A stretch of 42,806 nucleotides of DNA from an uncultured Planctomycetaceae bacterium (lineage in GTDB: Bacteria; Planctomycetota; Planctomycetia; Planctomycetales; Planctomycetaceae): assembly GCA_903924405.1 (NCBI GenBank), contig CAIYBH010000177.1, positions 1 through 42,806 on the forward strand, given 5' to 3'. The notes beneath the pieces are model-generated. The model was not told the DNA's origin and made no database searches. It worked only from the letters and a program-made list of their open reading frames with translations. Within the stretch, counting starts at the first letter, position 1; each line of letters starts with the position of its first letter. Of this stretch, positions 1 to 8,943 are shown piece after piece. The position numbers and the translations under genes are program-made.

Positions 1-58
1 AGCTGCCGTTGGGGCAGCGATCAGTGTTTTGGGAGCTGCAAGGCTCAGGGTTTGTGTG

Positions 59-490
59 ATGAGTAAGAACATTTTTGTGGGAAGCCTCGCGTGGGGTACC
101 ACATCCGAAGGCCTCGAAAAGGCATTCGCGCAGTACGGCTCAGTGACTTCCGCCAAGGTCGTCACGGATCGTGAAACCGGTCGTTCGAAGGGCTTTGGCT
201 TTGTCGAAATGGCGACCGGCGGTGATGAAGCGATTCGTGCATTGAATGGCGCAGATCTCGATGGCCGTACAATCGTCGTCAACGAAGCCCGGCCTCGTGA
301 AAGTCGCGGCGGTGGCGGCGGCGGTTACGGCGGCGGTGGCGGTGGCTACGGTGGTGGTGGCGGCGGCTACGGTGGTGGCGGCGGCGGCTACGGCGGTGGT
401 TACGGTGATCGTGGTGACCGTGGTGGTCGCGGCGGACGTGGTGATCGTGGTGACCGCGGCGATCGTGGTGACCGTGGCGATCGCTACTAA
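59..490 (+). CDS. Glycine-rich RRM RNA-binding protein
   Basis: This is a small single-RRM protein of 143 residues. It begins MSKNIFVGSLAW, which is a typical RNP2 strand (IFVGSL), and it carries a clear RNP1 motif (KGFGFVEM) about 40 residues later. After roughly 82 residues of RRM the chain becomes a low-complexity tail of GGGGGGYG repeats, ending in repeated RGDRGD units. The layout matches cyanobacterial Rbp proteins and eukaryotic glycine-rich RNA-binding proteins, which bind single-stranded RNA and are often cold-induced. The frame stays open upstream to a TTG at 29, but the ATG at 59 starts the conserved domain and is preferred. An intrinsic terminator lies 46 bases after the stop. The window edge cuts off most of the leader, so regulation cannot be judged. 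Confidence 0.93.
   Translation: MSKNIFVGSLAWGTTSEGLEKAFAQYGSVTSAKVVTDRETGRSKGFGFVEMATGGDEAIRALNGADLDGRTIVVNEARPRESRGGGGGGYGGGGGGYGGGGGGYGGGGGGYGGGYGDRGDRGGRGGRGDRGDRGDRGDRGDRY
305..402 (+). repeat. In-frame tandem repeats encoding GGGGGGYG
   Basis: About four imperfect tandem units of roughly 24 bases, rich in ggc/ggt and each ending in tac, encode the glycine/tyrosine tail of the RRM protein. Third-position differences between units show that the array is not a fresh duplication. Such arrays change length easily by slippage. Confidence 0.8.
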
Positions 491-535
491 TACCCAGCAG
501 CTTTCGATCTCTATGAAATCGAATATCAGCTTTTC

Positions 536-572
536 AAAGGATGCAGCGTCAGTCGATGCTGCGTCCTTTTTT
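536..572 (+). terminator. Intrinsic terminator of the RRM gene
   Basis: A nine-pair stem, GGATGCAGC (539-547) with GCTGCGTCC (558-566), encloses a ten-base loop and is followed by six T residues at 567-572. It ends the plus-strand RRM transcript. The stop codon of the convergent permease gene (549-551) lies inside the loop, so the terminator overlaps the 3' end of that gene. On the minus strand only three T residues follow the stem, so it should work mainly in the plus direction. Confidence 0.85.
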
Positions 573-2057
573 CGTTCCTGCCACTCTCGATAACAACAAC
601 GCCATTCCCCAAAGTATCACGGGCGTTATCGCCGCCAGAAATGACAACCCAAGCAACGCCTCCGTTCTTGAAAAGTGCATCTCGTTGTACAGTCGAGTTA
701 CCACGGGCTCCAGACTGACCGGACGCAGCAGCGATGCAACCGTCACGTCCCAGAAACACCACTGTGTCAACAGCAAGCCCCCCAGCAGCCAGCGGACATC
801 CCGAAGATACCAGACAAGTGTGTCACCTGTTTTCCGGATCTCCCGGTACCCGGAACTCCGCAGCAACTCACCCGCATAGGTGGCTTCCTGCTGAGTCAGG
901 CTTCGCAGAAATACACTGAGCACAAATGCTCGCGGAAGAATTAACAGCACCTGCCCCAGCAACAACGGCAACCACGTGTCATACAACCAGCGAAAAATGC
1001 CCCACTGAAAAACATTCAGCAACGTGAGGGAAAGCATCAGAGGCCCGGCAAGGCCCGGTAACAGTAAGACAGTCAGCACACACTCCCGCCAGCCAGTACG
1101 AATCTCGCCACCACGCGGCCTCAGCAACTCACACAGACTCAGACCAATCACAGCGGCAGTCACCGCAAACCCGGCGGATACCAGCACCTGCTGCACTGAC
1201 TGAAGGACCAGACGACTGTCCTTCAACATCCAGCCAAGTCCCGCCAGCGCCGGAATCAACGAACGTCCCAGGGGCAGGATGACCAACAACAAGGCCGCAA
1301 CAATCACATACACCCGACTGATCCAGAGTGCCGCCCCCAGCCCAGGCTGTTGCCCCGGAGGCTGGGTTGATTCGTCGCTCCCTCTTCCCGTCCGATCAGC
1401 AGGAGTCAGTAACAGGGGCAGCAGCAATACGAACGCAAGGCCCACCGGCAGAACACACTGCCGCAACGACTCTGACAACGGCTGCATAGCCGCCTGAGCG
1501 TCAAACAACCAGACGGTCCACGTCACCGGATGACGATCAATCTGCATCAATGCCGCCGTTTCGAATTCCTGGAACGAAACCAGCGACATCAGGCTCCACG
1601 AAACAAGCAATGTACGCCAGCGGCCCGTCACCTGCAGACGCACCCAGCCTGGCCACCAGGCCCAGCGATCTCCCGTCCCTCGCAACATGCCCCACAAGTG
1701 CAGTGCAGGCGAGACGCCTCTTGTTGGTGGCAGAATCGCCTGCAGCAACATCCCCACGGCGACGGCCCGAAATATCAGCAGACATCCGTACAGAAGTTCC
1801 GTCAGAACCAGATGCACCCGCAGATCCCCAGCCGCAGCCAGCGACGCCGCCGTCAGCCGGTACTGAAACCCCGTTAGTAACTCCGGCACAAAGAATGGCC
1901 CCATCGCGGTCAACAGCCAGAGCCGACGACGCGGTAAACTCCCTTCCGCAGACAGCACTGATTGCAGCGCTGTCAATGGGATCAGAGCCAGCAGGCCCAC
2001 CAGCAGGCTTCTGCACAAGCTCCACAGGATGGCTGTTGTCAGTGTGATACCCGCCAC
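549..2057 (-). CDS. Fused two-domain ABC transporter permease (FbpB-like)
   Basis: This is a very hydrophobic protein of about 502 residues with roughly twelve predicted membrane segments in two halves. The halves are separated by a polar linker near residues 230-245. Each half looks like an inner-membrane component of a binding-protein-dependent importer. The EAA-type loop of the second half is near residue 405 (EATYAGELLRSSGYRE), and the first half has a weaker one. Duplicated permeases of this kind are typical of ferric iron (FbpB/SfuB) and some thiamine importers. No ATPase or substrate-binding protein lies next to it, so the substrate is not determined. The GTG at 2057 follows GGGAG; the frame also continues to a TTG at 2099. 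Confidence 0.72.
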   Translation of the reverse strand: MAGITLTTAILWSLCRSLLVGLLALIPLTALQSVLSAEGSLPRRRLWLLTAMGPFFVPELLTGFQYRLTAASLAAAGDLRVHLVLTELLYGCLLIFRAVAVGMLLQAILPPTRGVSPALHLWGMLRGTGDRWAWWPGWVRLQVTGRWRTLLVSWSLMSLVSFQEFETAALMQIDRHPVTWTVWLFDAQAAMQPLSESLRQCVLPVGLAFVLLLPLLLTPADRTGRGSDESTQPPGQQPGLGAALWISRVYVIVAALLLVILPLGRSLIPALAGLGWMLKDSRLVLQSVQQVLVSAGFAVTAAVIGLSLCELLRPRGGEIRTGWRECVLTVLLLPGLAGPLMLSLTLLNVFQWGIFRWLYDTWLPLLLGQVLLILPRAFVLSVFLRSLTQQEATYAGELLRSSGYREIRKTGDTLVWYLRDVRWLLGGLLLTQWCFWDVTVASLLRPVSLEPVVTRLYNEMHFSRTEALLGLSFLAAITPVILWGMALLLSRVAGTKKGRSID

Positions 2058-2216
2058 GCCGTTGTTTCTCCCGAACTCGACAACCTGGCCGCACGACAAT
2101 CGCAGACCGACCGCTTCCCCGGAAAGTCCTGCTCATTCGCAGGAGACGCTCGCTGTCCTCACCACGGACCGAATCCGCCCACGCAAACTGGCCACGTGAG
2201 CTGCTTCACGGCCAGA

Positions 2217-3260
2217 TCATGGCACCTGCATTCGCAGAATTCGATTGTTTCCCATATCCACGACATACAGCCACTGGCGATGCCATGTGACACCATGCGG
2301 ATTTTTTAACTGGATTCGCGGATCTCCGTGGCCACGCCCGAGTACCGTGGAAACCTGCCCTGACTTTTCAGAATAGCATCGAATCGCCCCGTTCTGATCG
2401 TCAGCGATGAAGACCGTTCCCTGGCCATCAAGACACAAATGCTTCGGGGAACCAAAACGGGCGTTGAGCGCCGGTCCATCGATGAACCCCTGCTGCCCCG
2501 TTCCTGCCACCGTCCGTATTCGTCCGTCGATTCCCACACAACGCAACGCATGACCGCCCCGTTCCAGGATATACAACTGTCCGGTTGCATCGGCCGCCGC
2601 GGCGCGAGGATCTACGAGGGGGGCATCCACTGCCAGGTCACCATCACGCGGCACACCACGCTGACCATTGCCGGCCACCGTCGTCACGATTCCGGTCTTC
2701 ATATTCAAGGCCCGTATCCTGCGGTTATTGAGATCCGCCAGATGCAGAGTCTCGCCCGCAGGATCCAGCGTGATACACATCACATAATCAAAGGTGGCCT
2801 GAGTCGCCGCCCCTCCATCACCACTAAACCCGCGTTGCCCCGTACCCGCAATCGTGCTGGTAATCCCGGTGTTGGCTGAAACACGCCGAACACAGTGGTT
2901 CCAGCTGTCAGCGATCAACAGATCATCATTCGCCAGTACCGCACAGTTATGCATGCCATCAAAGGTCGCCTTCCACAGCGGCCCCCCGTCACCTCGATAG
3001 CTGCGAGCCCCATCACCACCCACGTGTTGCAGTTCCCCGGATGCGGACCGCCGAAACACACGCCCACCATCAAGCTCCACAATCCACATAAACTGGTTCG
3101 AATCAAAGGCCACGCCAAACGGTGCCCGCAGAGCACTCTCGGCGGGATTCCAGTCTCCACCCTCTGACTTCGTCAGCCCTCCCACAACAAACTCCACTTC
3201 AGCTGCGCCCGCCAGACCGGCCATCAGCATCGCTATACAGACGCCTGTTCCCCAACGCAT
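2217..3260 (-). CDS. Exported NHL-repeat beta-propeller protein
   Basis: A protein of about 347 residues with an N-terminal signal peptide (MRWGTGVCIAMLMAGLAGA). It then has repeated units of the type TVAGTGQQGF followed by VFIADDQNGAIRC and LYVVDMGNNRILR, which are NHL repeats building a beta-propeller of about six blades. Related planctomycete and acidobacterial proteins are exported and have no proven enzymatic role. The ATG at 3260 is seven bases behind a GGGAGG site; the adjacent ATG at 3263 is the alternative. The gene lies 72 bases after the hydrolase gene and about 160 bases before the permease gene on the same strand, so the three could share a transcript. Confidence 0.85.
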   Translation of the reverse strand: MRWGTGVCIAMLMAGLAGAAEVEFVVGGLTKSEGGDWNPAESALRAPFGVAFDSNQFMWIVELDGGRVFRRSASGELQHVGGDGARSYRGDGGPLWKATFDGMHNCAVLANDDLLIADSWNHCVRRVSANTGITSTIAGTGQRGFSGDGGAATQATFDYVMCITLDPAGETLHLADLNNRRIRALNMKTGIVTTVAGNGQRGVPRDGDLAVDAPLVDPRAAAADATGQLYILERGGHALRCVGIDGRIRTVAGTGQQGFIDGPALNARFGSPKHLCLDGQGTVFIADDQNGAIRCYSEKSGQVSTVLGRGHGDPRIQLKNPHGVTWHRQWLYVVDMGNNRILRMQVP

Positions 3261-3332
3261 CATCAATCCTCCCGTCTGTTGTGGCCCCATACCTTCGCAG
3301 CTGCGAAACAGGTACAATGGCCACGTCAAAGC

Positions 3333-4184
3333 TCAACCCTGCAGCCTGCGAATTTCATCCCGAATCTGTGGCGCGTGCTGACGCAGCAGATTGTTGTGAC
3401 CAGCGCCAGGAAACACCCTGAAGACTTTCTGCCTCCCGTCCGAACTGGCCGGCGGCGCCATCTCGCTCAGACGTCTGCCCAGCTTCAGCGGAACAATTGT
3501 GTCCTGGTCCCCGTGAAACTGCAGCAACGGACAGGTCACATCGGCAATGTGCTGATCAGAATGATACCGATCCAGCAGAAATCGACGTACAGGCAGCCAC
3601 GGAAAATTGTGCAACGCGGCATGCAGCATCGAATCAAATGTCGCCAGCAGCACAAGCCCGGCCGGAGCCTGCTGGCGACGACAGAGTTTGGCGGCCAGTT
3701 GCACGGCCACTCCTCCACCAAGAGATTCTCCGGCAATCAGAATCTGCTCCGGCCGAAACTTCAACGTGCCTGTCGCATGCTCCCACGCAGCCTCGCTGTC
3801 AAGGATCAGCCCCTTTTCCGTTGGACCTCCTTCGGAATCCCCATAGCCGCGGTAGTCAATCGCCAGCACATCACAGCCCACAGACGCAGCAACTTCATAC
3901 CACAAAGTTCGTCCGGCACGATGGCCGGCATTTCCATGAAACAACAGGATCAGTCGATTCGAAGGCCGTGCCCCGCGCTGCAGATGCCATGCGCCCAGAT
4001 GCACGCCATCCGCTGCTTTCAAACGCACGTCCTGACGTTGCTCAAAAAACTGGGCCAACCACGGAAAGCCAGCCACCGGAAGTGCCTCGGCCCGCGCCGC
4101 CGGATACATCAGCTTTCTCTGAAAAACGGCAATCAGTCCCATGATGATCAGCATCACTATCACCAGTCGTCGAGTCAGATGCAT
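3333..4184 (-). CDS. Membrane-anchored alpha/beta hydrolase (BEM46/ABHD-like)
   Basis: This 283-residue alpha/beta hydrolase has one N-terminal hydrophobic anchor (VIVMLIIMGLIAVF). The catalytic set is visible: nucleophile serine in GESLGG, aspartate in HGDQDTIVP and histidine in GAGHNN. The oxyanion strand reads LLFHGNAGH, and DYRGYGDSEG follows, as in the BEM46/ABHD13/ABHD17 group of serine hydrolases. The substrate is unknown; esterase or thioesterase activity is plausible. The ATG at 4184 is preferred because AAAGGG lies eight bases upstream; the frame also opens at 4220. It lies just downstream of the ABC-F gene on the same strand, 67 bases away. Confidence 0.88.
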   Translation of the reverse strand: MHLTRRLVIVMLIIMGLIAVFQRKLMYPAARAEALPVAGFPWLAQFFEQRQDVRLKAADGVHLGAWHLQRGARPSNRLILLFHGNAGHRAGRTLWYEVAASVGCDVLAIDYRGYGDSEGGPTEKGLILDSEAAWEHATGTLKFRPEQILIAGESLGGGVAVQLAAKLCRRQQAPAGLVLLATFDSMLHAALHNFPWLPVRRFLLDRYHSDQHIADVTCPLLQFHGDQDTIVPLKLGRRLSEMAPPASSDGRQKVFRVFPGAGHNNLLRQHAPQIRDEIRRLQG

Positions 4185-4251
4185 CGCTCTCGCCCTTTTG
4201 CATTCCATAGTGGCGATCATTCCATGGCAGCAAAGTCACCGTTCAACCGGC

Positions 4252-6186
4252 TCACCCCTCCAGTGTCTCCCAACGCTGATAACACTGAGCCAGCTCTTCG
4301 CCCAGCCTTGCCAGCTCAGTCGTGACCGCAGTGATCCGCGGTCCCGCCGACTGAAAGAATCCCTCCGAGGCCATCTCTGCATTCAACTGCGTCTGCCGGG
4401 CCTCAAGGACGGCGATCCGCTCAGGCAATTCCTCCAGCTCCCGCTGCTCCCGGAAACTCAGCCGGCGAGTTTTCACGGGGGCTGAGGACACCGCTGGTGA
4501 AGTTCCGCCAGAGGTTCCTGTTGCCGCAGAATTTTTATCCACTGCTGGTTTCAGGGCTGCCGCTTCCCGGGCTGCCGCCAGTCGCTGATCACGAATCCGT
4601 GCCCAATCGTCGTAACCACCGTCATACTCTCCAAGAACGCCGTCCCCCTCAAAAACAATCGTACTGGTGACCACGTTGTTCAGAAAAGCCCGGTCGTGGC
4701 TGACCAGAAATACGGTTCCACTGAAATCCGGCAGCACGTCCTCCAGCAGTTCGAGGGTTTCTGCGTCGAGGTCATTTGTGGGTTCGTCCAGCACCAGCAC
4801 ATTCGCCGGCTTCGACATCATCTTTGCCAGCAGCAATCGGTTCCGCTCTCCACCGCTGAGAAATCCCACCAGCGTGTGTGCCCGGTCCGGGGAAAACAGG
4901 AAGTCCTGCAGAAACCCCATCACATGGCGTTTCTGGCCGTTGATCATCAGAAAATCCGTCCCGTCACTGATGTTTTCTCGCGCACTCTTCGTTTCATCCA
5001 GCTGATTCCTCAGCTGATCGAAGTAGCCAACGGACTGGTTGGTTCCCAGTCGAACAATACCTGATGTCGGTTTCAATTGTCCCAGCAGAATCCGTAATAA
5101 CGTGGATTTTCCAGCCCCGTTCGGTCCCACAATTCCGATCTTGTCGCCACGGAACACAGTTGTGCTGAAATCCCGGATGACCGTCCGATCGCCAAAGGTC
5201 TGAGTGACATGTTCAAGACGTGCTACAAGCGCCCCGGAACGCTCCGCCTCCTGCACCTGCAACTTCGCCGTTCCCACCTTCTGTCGACGCTGCCGACGCT
5301 CTTCACGCATCGCCTTCAACGCCCGGACGCGGCCCTCATTCCGAGTCCTGCGGGCCTTGATCCCCTGACGAATCCAAACCTCTTCTTCCGCCAGCTTCTT
5401 ATCAAACTGAGCCTGCTCGACCGCTTCCGCCGCCAGCAGCGCATCCCTGCGAACCAGAAATGTCTGATAGTTGCAGGTCCAGTCAAAGACTCGCCCCCTG
5501 TCCACCTCCACGATTCGATTTGCAACCTCCTGCAGAAACACCCGGTCGTGGGTGACAAAGATCAGAGTCCCCTCAAATCGCTTCAGGAAGCCCTGCAACC
5601 AGAGAATGGACTCAATGTCCAGATGGTTGGTCGGCTCATCCAGCAACAGAATGTCTGGTTTCCGAATCATTGCCCCGGCCAGCAACACCCGGCGCTTCAT
5701 TCCCGCCGACAAAGAGGAGAACAGGACATCCGGAGGCAACTGCATTTCCAGCAGCAACGTCTCCAGATCATCTGAGGCGGACCAGGATTCCGCGTCAGCC
5801 AGCGCCGTACTGGCCGCCTCGTACCGCGCTGATTCCGCCTTCGACAGCGAATGGCCTTCCACCATGCGGTTGCCCAGACTGCGATAGTCGGCAACAAACG
5901 GCCCCAGGGCCCCGAACCCTTCAGCGGCCATCTCAAAAGCCGTGCGATCCCCGCCCGACGGCACTTCCTGATCCAGACGTGCGACCACAGTATCCGCCAG
6001 CATCTCCACTGAACCATCGTCAGGTTTCAGCAGTCCGGCAATCAATTTCATCAGGGTGGATTTACCGGCCCCATTACGACCGACAAGCCCGATGCGTTCG
6101 CCACGCTCAATGTGCAGCGTAATGTTTTCCAGCAGGTTCGGTTTGGAATAGGTAAACGTCAGATTCTTCAGGCTAAGCAGCGGCAT
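4252..6186 (-). CDS. uup: ABC-F family ATPase, Uup type
   Basis: This is a soluble 644-residue protein with two ABC ATPase domains and no membrane segment. Walker A motifs are GRNGAGKST (36-44) and GPNGAGKST (354-362), signatures are LSAGMKRR (159) and LSGGERNR (443), and Walker B motifs end in DEPTNHLD and DEPTNDLD. The charged ABC-F linker is at about 270-305. The last 80 residues form a coiled coil, as in Uup, which is about 635 residues in E. coli. ABC-F proteins act on the ribosome; Uup is also linked to precise excision of transposons and to DNA damage tolerance. The first signature has Ala for the usual Gly, a mild deviation. The symbol rests on architecture only. Confidence 0.9.
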   Translation of the reverse strand: MPLLSLKNLTFTYSKPNLLENITLHIERGERIGLVGRNGAGKSTLMKLIAGLLKPDDGSVEMLADTVVARLDQEVPSGGDRTAFEMAAEGFGALGPFVADYRSLGNRMVEGHSLSKAESARYEAASTALADAESWSASDDLETLLLEMQLPPDVLFSSLSAGMKRRVLLAGAMIRKPDILLLDEPTNHLDIESILWLQGFLKRFEGTLIFVTHDRVFLQEVANRIVEVDRGRVFDWTCNYQTFLVRRDALLAAEAVEQAQFDKKLAEEEVWIRQGIKARRTRNEGRVRALKAMREERRQRRQKVGTAKLQVQEAERSGALVARLEHVTQTFGDRTVIRDFSTTVFRGDKIGIVGPNGAGKSTLLRILLGQLKPTSGIVRLGTNQSVGYFDQLRNQLDETKSARENISDGTDFLMINGQKRHVMGFLQDFLFSPDRAHTLVGFLSGGERNRLLLAKMMSKPANVLVLDEPTNDLDAETLELLEDVLPDFSGTVFLVSHDRAFLNNVVTSTIVFEGDGVLGEYDGGYDDWARIRDQRLAAAREAAALKPAVDKNSAATGTSGGTSPAVSSAPVKTRRLSFREQRELEELPERIAVLEARQTQLNAEMASEGFFQSAGPRITAVTTELARLGEELAQCYQRWETLEG

Positions 6187-6417
6187 GAGTCTTCAGCAGA
6201 TCCATCGTGTAAGGAACAGAACACGGAATTCGGGAGATCCAGGTACACACGTTTGACGGCAGGAAGCGGTGGCGCCGTGCGAAGTGAACGGCCGGGACTG
6301 CCCCGACGACACGCACTTAAAAGCCATCACCTTCGACGGATGCAACACCCAGTGCAGTAGCCCGGCCACGTCCCATGGATCCGGGCACTGCATGGTTCAC
6401 TTCGACAACCAGCCAGC

Positions 6418-7053
6418 CTACTTTGATTTTTCCGGCAGCTCCAGAACTTCCACCTTGCGGATGGAAACTCGACTGCCCGGATCATGCTGCTGAAAAGCAA
6501 AGTGACCGGATTTAAACGTCTGGTCAAAATCGAGATACTCGTACAGTTCATTGCCGTCGACAGTCACCCGAATTCGAGTCACATCGCGGCCACGCCAAAC
6601 GTCGTCCCGAACTTCAATGTCGTAGGTAAACCACGTGCCGGGTTCAACCAGTCGCTTGTAGACGTGATTCATCCCGTATAGCGATCCCGTACGAATGGGG
6701 TCGGTATGCGTGCTGTCAATCTGCGCTTCGTAGCCGTCCGTAAATCCGGGCTTGCGAGTCGTTCGGAAGTACAGACCGCTGTTGCCCTTGTCATTGATCA
6801 TGATCTCCGCACGGTAGCGAAAATTCCGGTACGGTCCTTTGGTGCAAACCAGCATCGAGGCGTCTCCGGAGCCCTGCAGGGCGCCGTCGCGAACTTCCCA
6901 GACACTCTTCTCACTTCCAACACGCTCCCAGCCTTCCAGCGTTTTTCCATCAAACAGAGAAACCCAGTTTTCGTCTCCCATCGACACACCGATCGCCCCG
7001 GAGACCTGCAGCACGACTGCTGCCAGACCCAGCAATATCCCTCGTGATTTCAT
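6418..7053 (-). CDS. Exported DUF1080 (3-keto-disaccharide hydrolase-like) protein
   Basis: A 211-residue protein with a signal peptide followed by one DUF1080 domain. Its start, WVSLFDGKTLEGWERVG, is the family hallmark, and SGLYFRTTRK with GYEAQIDSTH lies in the concanavalin-like core. DUF1080 proteins are abundant in Planctomycetes and are associated with carbohydrate breakdown; some act on 3-keto-glycosides. The ATG at 7053 has AGGTGG eight bases upstream. A GTG at 7065 in the same frame is less likely because it falls inside that ribosome site. It is transcribed away from the DUF1501 gene, with a 534-base gap between them. Confidence 0.9.
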   Translation of the reverse strand: MKSRGILLGLAAVVLQVSGAIGVSMGDENWVSLFDGKTLEGWERVGSEKSVWEVRDGALQGSGDASMLVCTKGPYRNFRYRAEIMINDKGNSGLYFRTTRKPGFTDGYEAQIDSTHTDPIRTGSLYGMNHVYKRLVEPGTWFTYDIEVRDDVWRGRDVTRIRVTVDGNELYEYLDFDQTFKSGHFAFQQHDPGSRVSIRKVEVLELPEKSK

Positions 7054-7587
7054 CGAAATACCCACCTTTCAGCGAAAAATGCCCCACCAGAACCTTGTCT
7101 CTGCCGGACGGCCAGCTCACCGAACCACCCACTGGACACCCATCCGGTGCGGAACGGTCCGTTGATCCAACCAGCAATCTGCCACAGCATACAGGCAAAC
7201 GGTGCAGTTCACCAGGCAGGCCGCTTCGCAATGCCTTCGGCAACTTTCCTCGATTTCCCCATCCCCCGGACCGGTTTGCCATTACACACTGGACTTCAGG
7301 CCGTTTTTGAGTCAAAATCGCTTGAGAAGGACATAAGAGGGACCGAGTTTCGACCCCGGTTTTGACGATGTCCTGTCAGTCGGTCCGTGCGATCGCAGAG
7401 CTCACTCAACTCTCGGCACAACGGTCCGGATGCCTGAATTCCGTCAACGGTCTGTTGCAGTAACTCCCTCGGAACGCGTGGACGGCAAGCATCGCATCAC
7501 AGCCATACCCTCCTTCCATGTTGTGCCCGGGCAACCTGTCCGGTTCACAGATCCGGTCTTCCTTCCTCCTCACCGGAGACAGCCACA
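7054..7587. other. Divergent intergenic region, no gene seen
   Basis: This gap separates the DUF1080 gene (minus) and the DUF1501 gene (plus) and must hold both promoters. The short open frames across it have unbiased composition and no convincing ribosome site. I see no tRNA, terminator or strong repeat. The only clear signals are the two SD sites at its ends: AGGTGG for DUF1080 and GGAGA eight bases before DUF1501. Confidence 0.5.
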
Positions 7588-8943
7588 ATGCTCACCATTC
7601 TCGGTCAGACGGCCCGCTACTGCGACGGAATTGCTCGCCGCGGCTTCCTGAAAATTGGTGGCTTTGCCATGGGTTCGGCGGCCCCCGCCAGCCTTGCGTC
7701 ACTGCTGCGTGCAGAATCGATTTCCGGAAACTCCAATGCTCGTTCCGGCAAAGCAATCATCAACATCTTCCTCGGCGGTGGCCCACCACACCAGGACATG
7801 TGGGACATCAAAACCGAAGCACCTCGCGAAATTCGCGGCGAATTCAGTCCGATCGAAACCGCTGTCCCCGGGATTCAGATCGGCGAGTGCTTCCCGAAAC
7901 TGGCAGCCATCATGGATCGCCTCGTGGTTGTCCGCTCGGTCGTCGGTTGCGACGGCGCCCATGACGCCTTCCAATGCCTCACCGGCTGGAATCGTCGCAG
8001 CGTCGAATCCATCGGCGGACGCCCCGCCATCGGCTCCGTCCTCTCCAAACTCTACGGGCCACGCGATCCCGGGATCCCAGCCTCCGTTGCTCTTGCTGAC
8101 AAAACGTCACACGTTCCCTGGTCCGAACCCGGACCGGCTGGATTTCTCGGCGCGGCCTATCAGCCCTTCCGCCCAAATGGTAAGGGGATGGAAGACCTGA
8201 CCCTGAACGGCGTGACTCTGGATCGACTGGAAGATCGCAAGACCCTGCTCGCCAGCCTCGATCACCTGAAGCGTGAGGCTGATGCACGAGGTATGCTGAG
8301 CGGTATGGATGCCTTTACGGAAGCCGCGTTTGGCGTACTCACCTCCAGCAAACTCGCCAATGCCCTCGACATCTCACAGGAACCAGCAGAAATCCGGGAA
8401 CGTTACGGCGATGGAAAGCCGTGGAAGTTTCAGTACGACGGTGCGCCAACCTGCAACGAACACCTCCTGATGGCGCGCCGACTCGTCGAAGCCGGCGTTC
8501 GATCCGTGACGCTCTCCTACGGTCGCTGGGATAGCCACGGACAGAACTTCGAACTGGTCAGAGACCATGGTCAAAAACTCGATCAGGCCGTCAGTGCCCT
8601 CGTACTCGATCTGGAAGAACGTGGCATGCTCAACGATGTCACCATCCTCGTCTGGGGTGAATTCGGACGAACACCCCGCATCAATGACGGAGCAGGGCGG
8701 GATCACTGGCCACAGGTCAGCTGCGCCCTGATGGCCGGTGGTGGGATGAAAACCGGACAGGCGATCGGTGCCACCAATCGTCTCGGTGAATATGCAGTCG
8801 CCCGTCCTGTCGATGTCCAGGAAATCATCGGCACGGCCTATCACAACCTCGGGATCGATGTGATGAACACCACAATCGCCGACCCCACCGGACGCCCGCA
8901 GTTCCTCGTCGACATCCGCGAACCCATGAAAGAACTCCTTTAG
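7588..8943 (+). CDS. Tat-exported DUF1501 protein
   Basis: A 451-residue member of the DUF1501 family, which is distantly related to sulfatases and alkaline phosphatases and is expanded in Planctomycetes. The N-terminus has a twin-arginine motif (RRGFLKIGG), so a folded protein is probably exported by Tat. Family landmarks are FLGGGPPHQDMWDIK near residue 62, LVVVRSVVG and DGAHDAF near 115, and WGEFGRTPRIN with DHWPQ near 355-375. The biochemical role of the family is not settled. These genes usually sit beside a cytochrome-domain DUF1549/DUF1553 partner; here none is present. A GGAGA site lies eight bases before the ATG. Confidence 0.93.
   Translation: MLTILGQTARYCDGIARRGFLKIGGFAMGSAAPASLASLLRAESISGNSNARSGKAIINIFLGGGPPHQDMWDIKTEAPREIRGEFSPIETAVPGIQIGECFPKLAAIMDRLVVVRSVVGCDGAHDAFQCLTGWNRRSVESIGGRPAIGSVLSKLYGPRDPGIPASVALADKTSHVPWSEPGPAGFLGAAYQPFRPNGKGMEDLTLNGVTLDRLEDRKTLLASLDHLKREADARGMLSGMDAFTEAAFGVLTSSKLANALDISQEPAEIRERYGDGKPWKFQYDGAPTCNEHLLMARRLVEAGVRSVTLSYGRWDSHGQNFELVRDHGQKLDQAVSALVLDLEERGMLNDVTILVWGEFGRTPRINDGAGRDHWPQVSCALMAGGGMKTGQAIGATNRLGEYAVARPVDVQEIIGTAYHNLGIDVMNTTIADPTGRPQFLVDIREPMKELL

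Noticed and set aside
1537..2136. 199-codon frame opposite in phase to the permease on the same strand
   Set aside because: It runs through the permease gene in another frame; its Gly/Ala/Arg-rich product is typical of a GC-rich shadow.
3279..4325. 348-codon plus-strand frame across the hydrolase gene
   Set aside because: The minus strand encodes a hydrolase with a full catalytic triad; the plus frame is rich in Gln, His and Arg as expected of a shadow.
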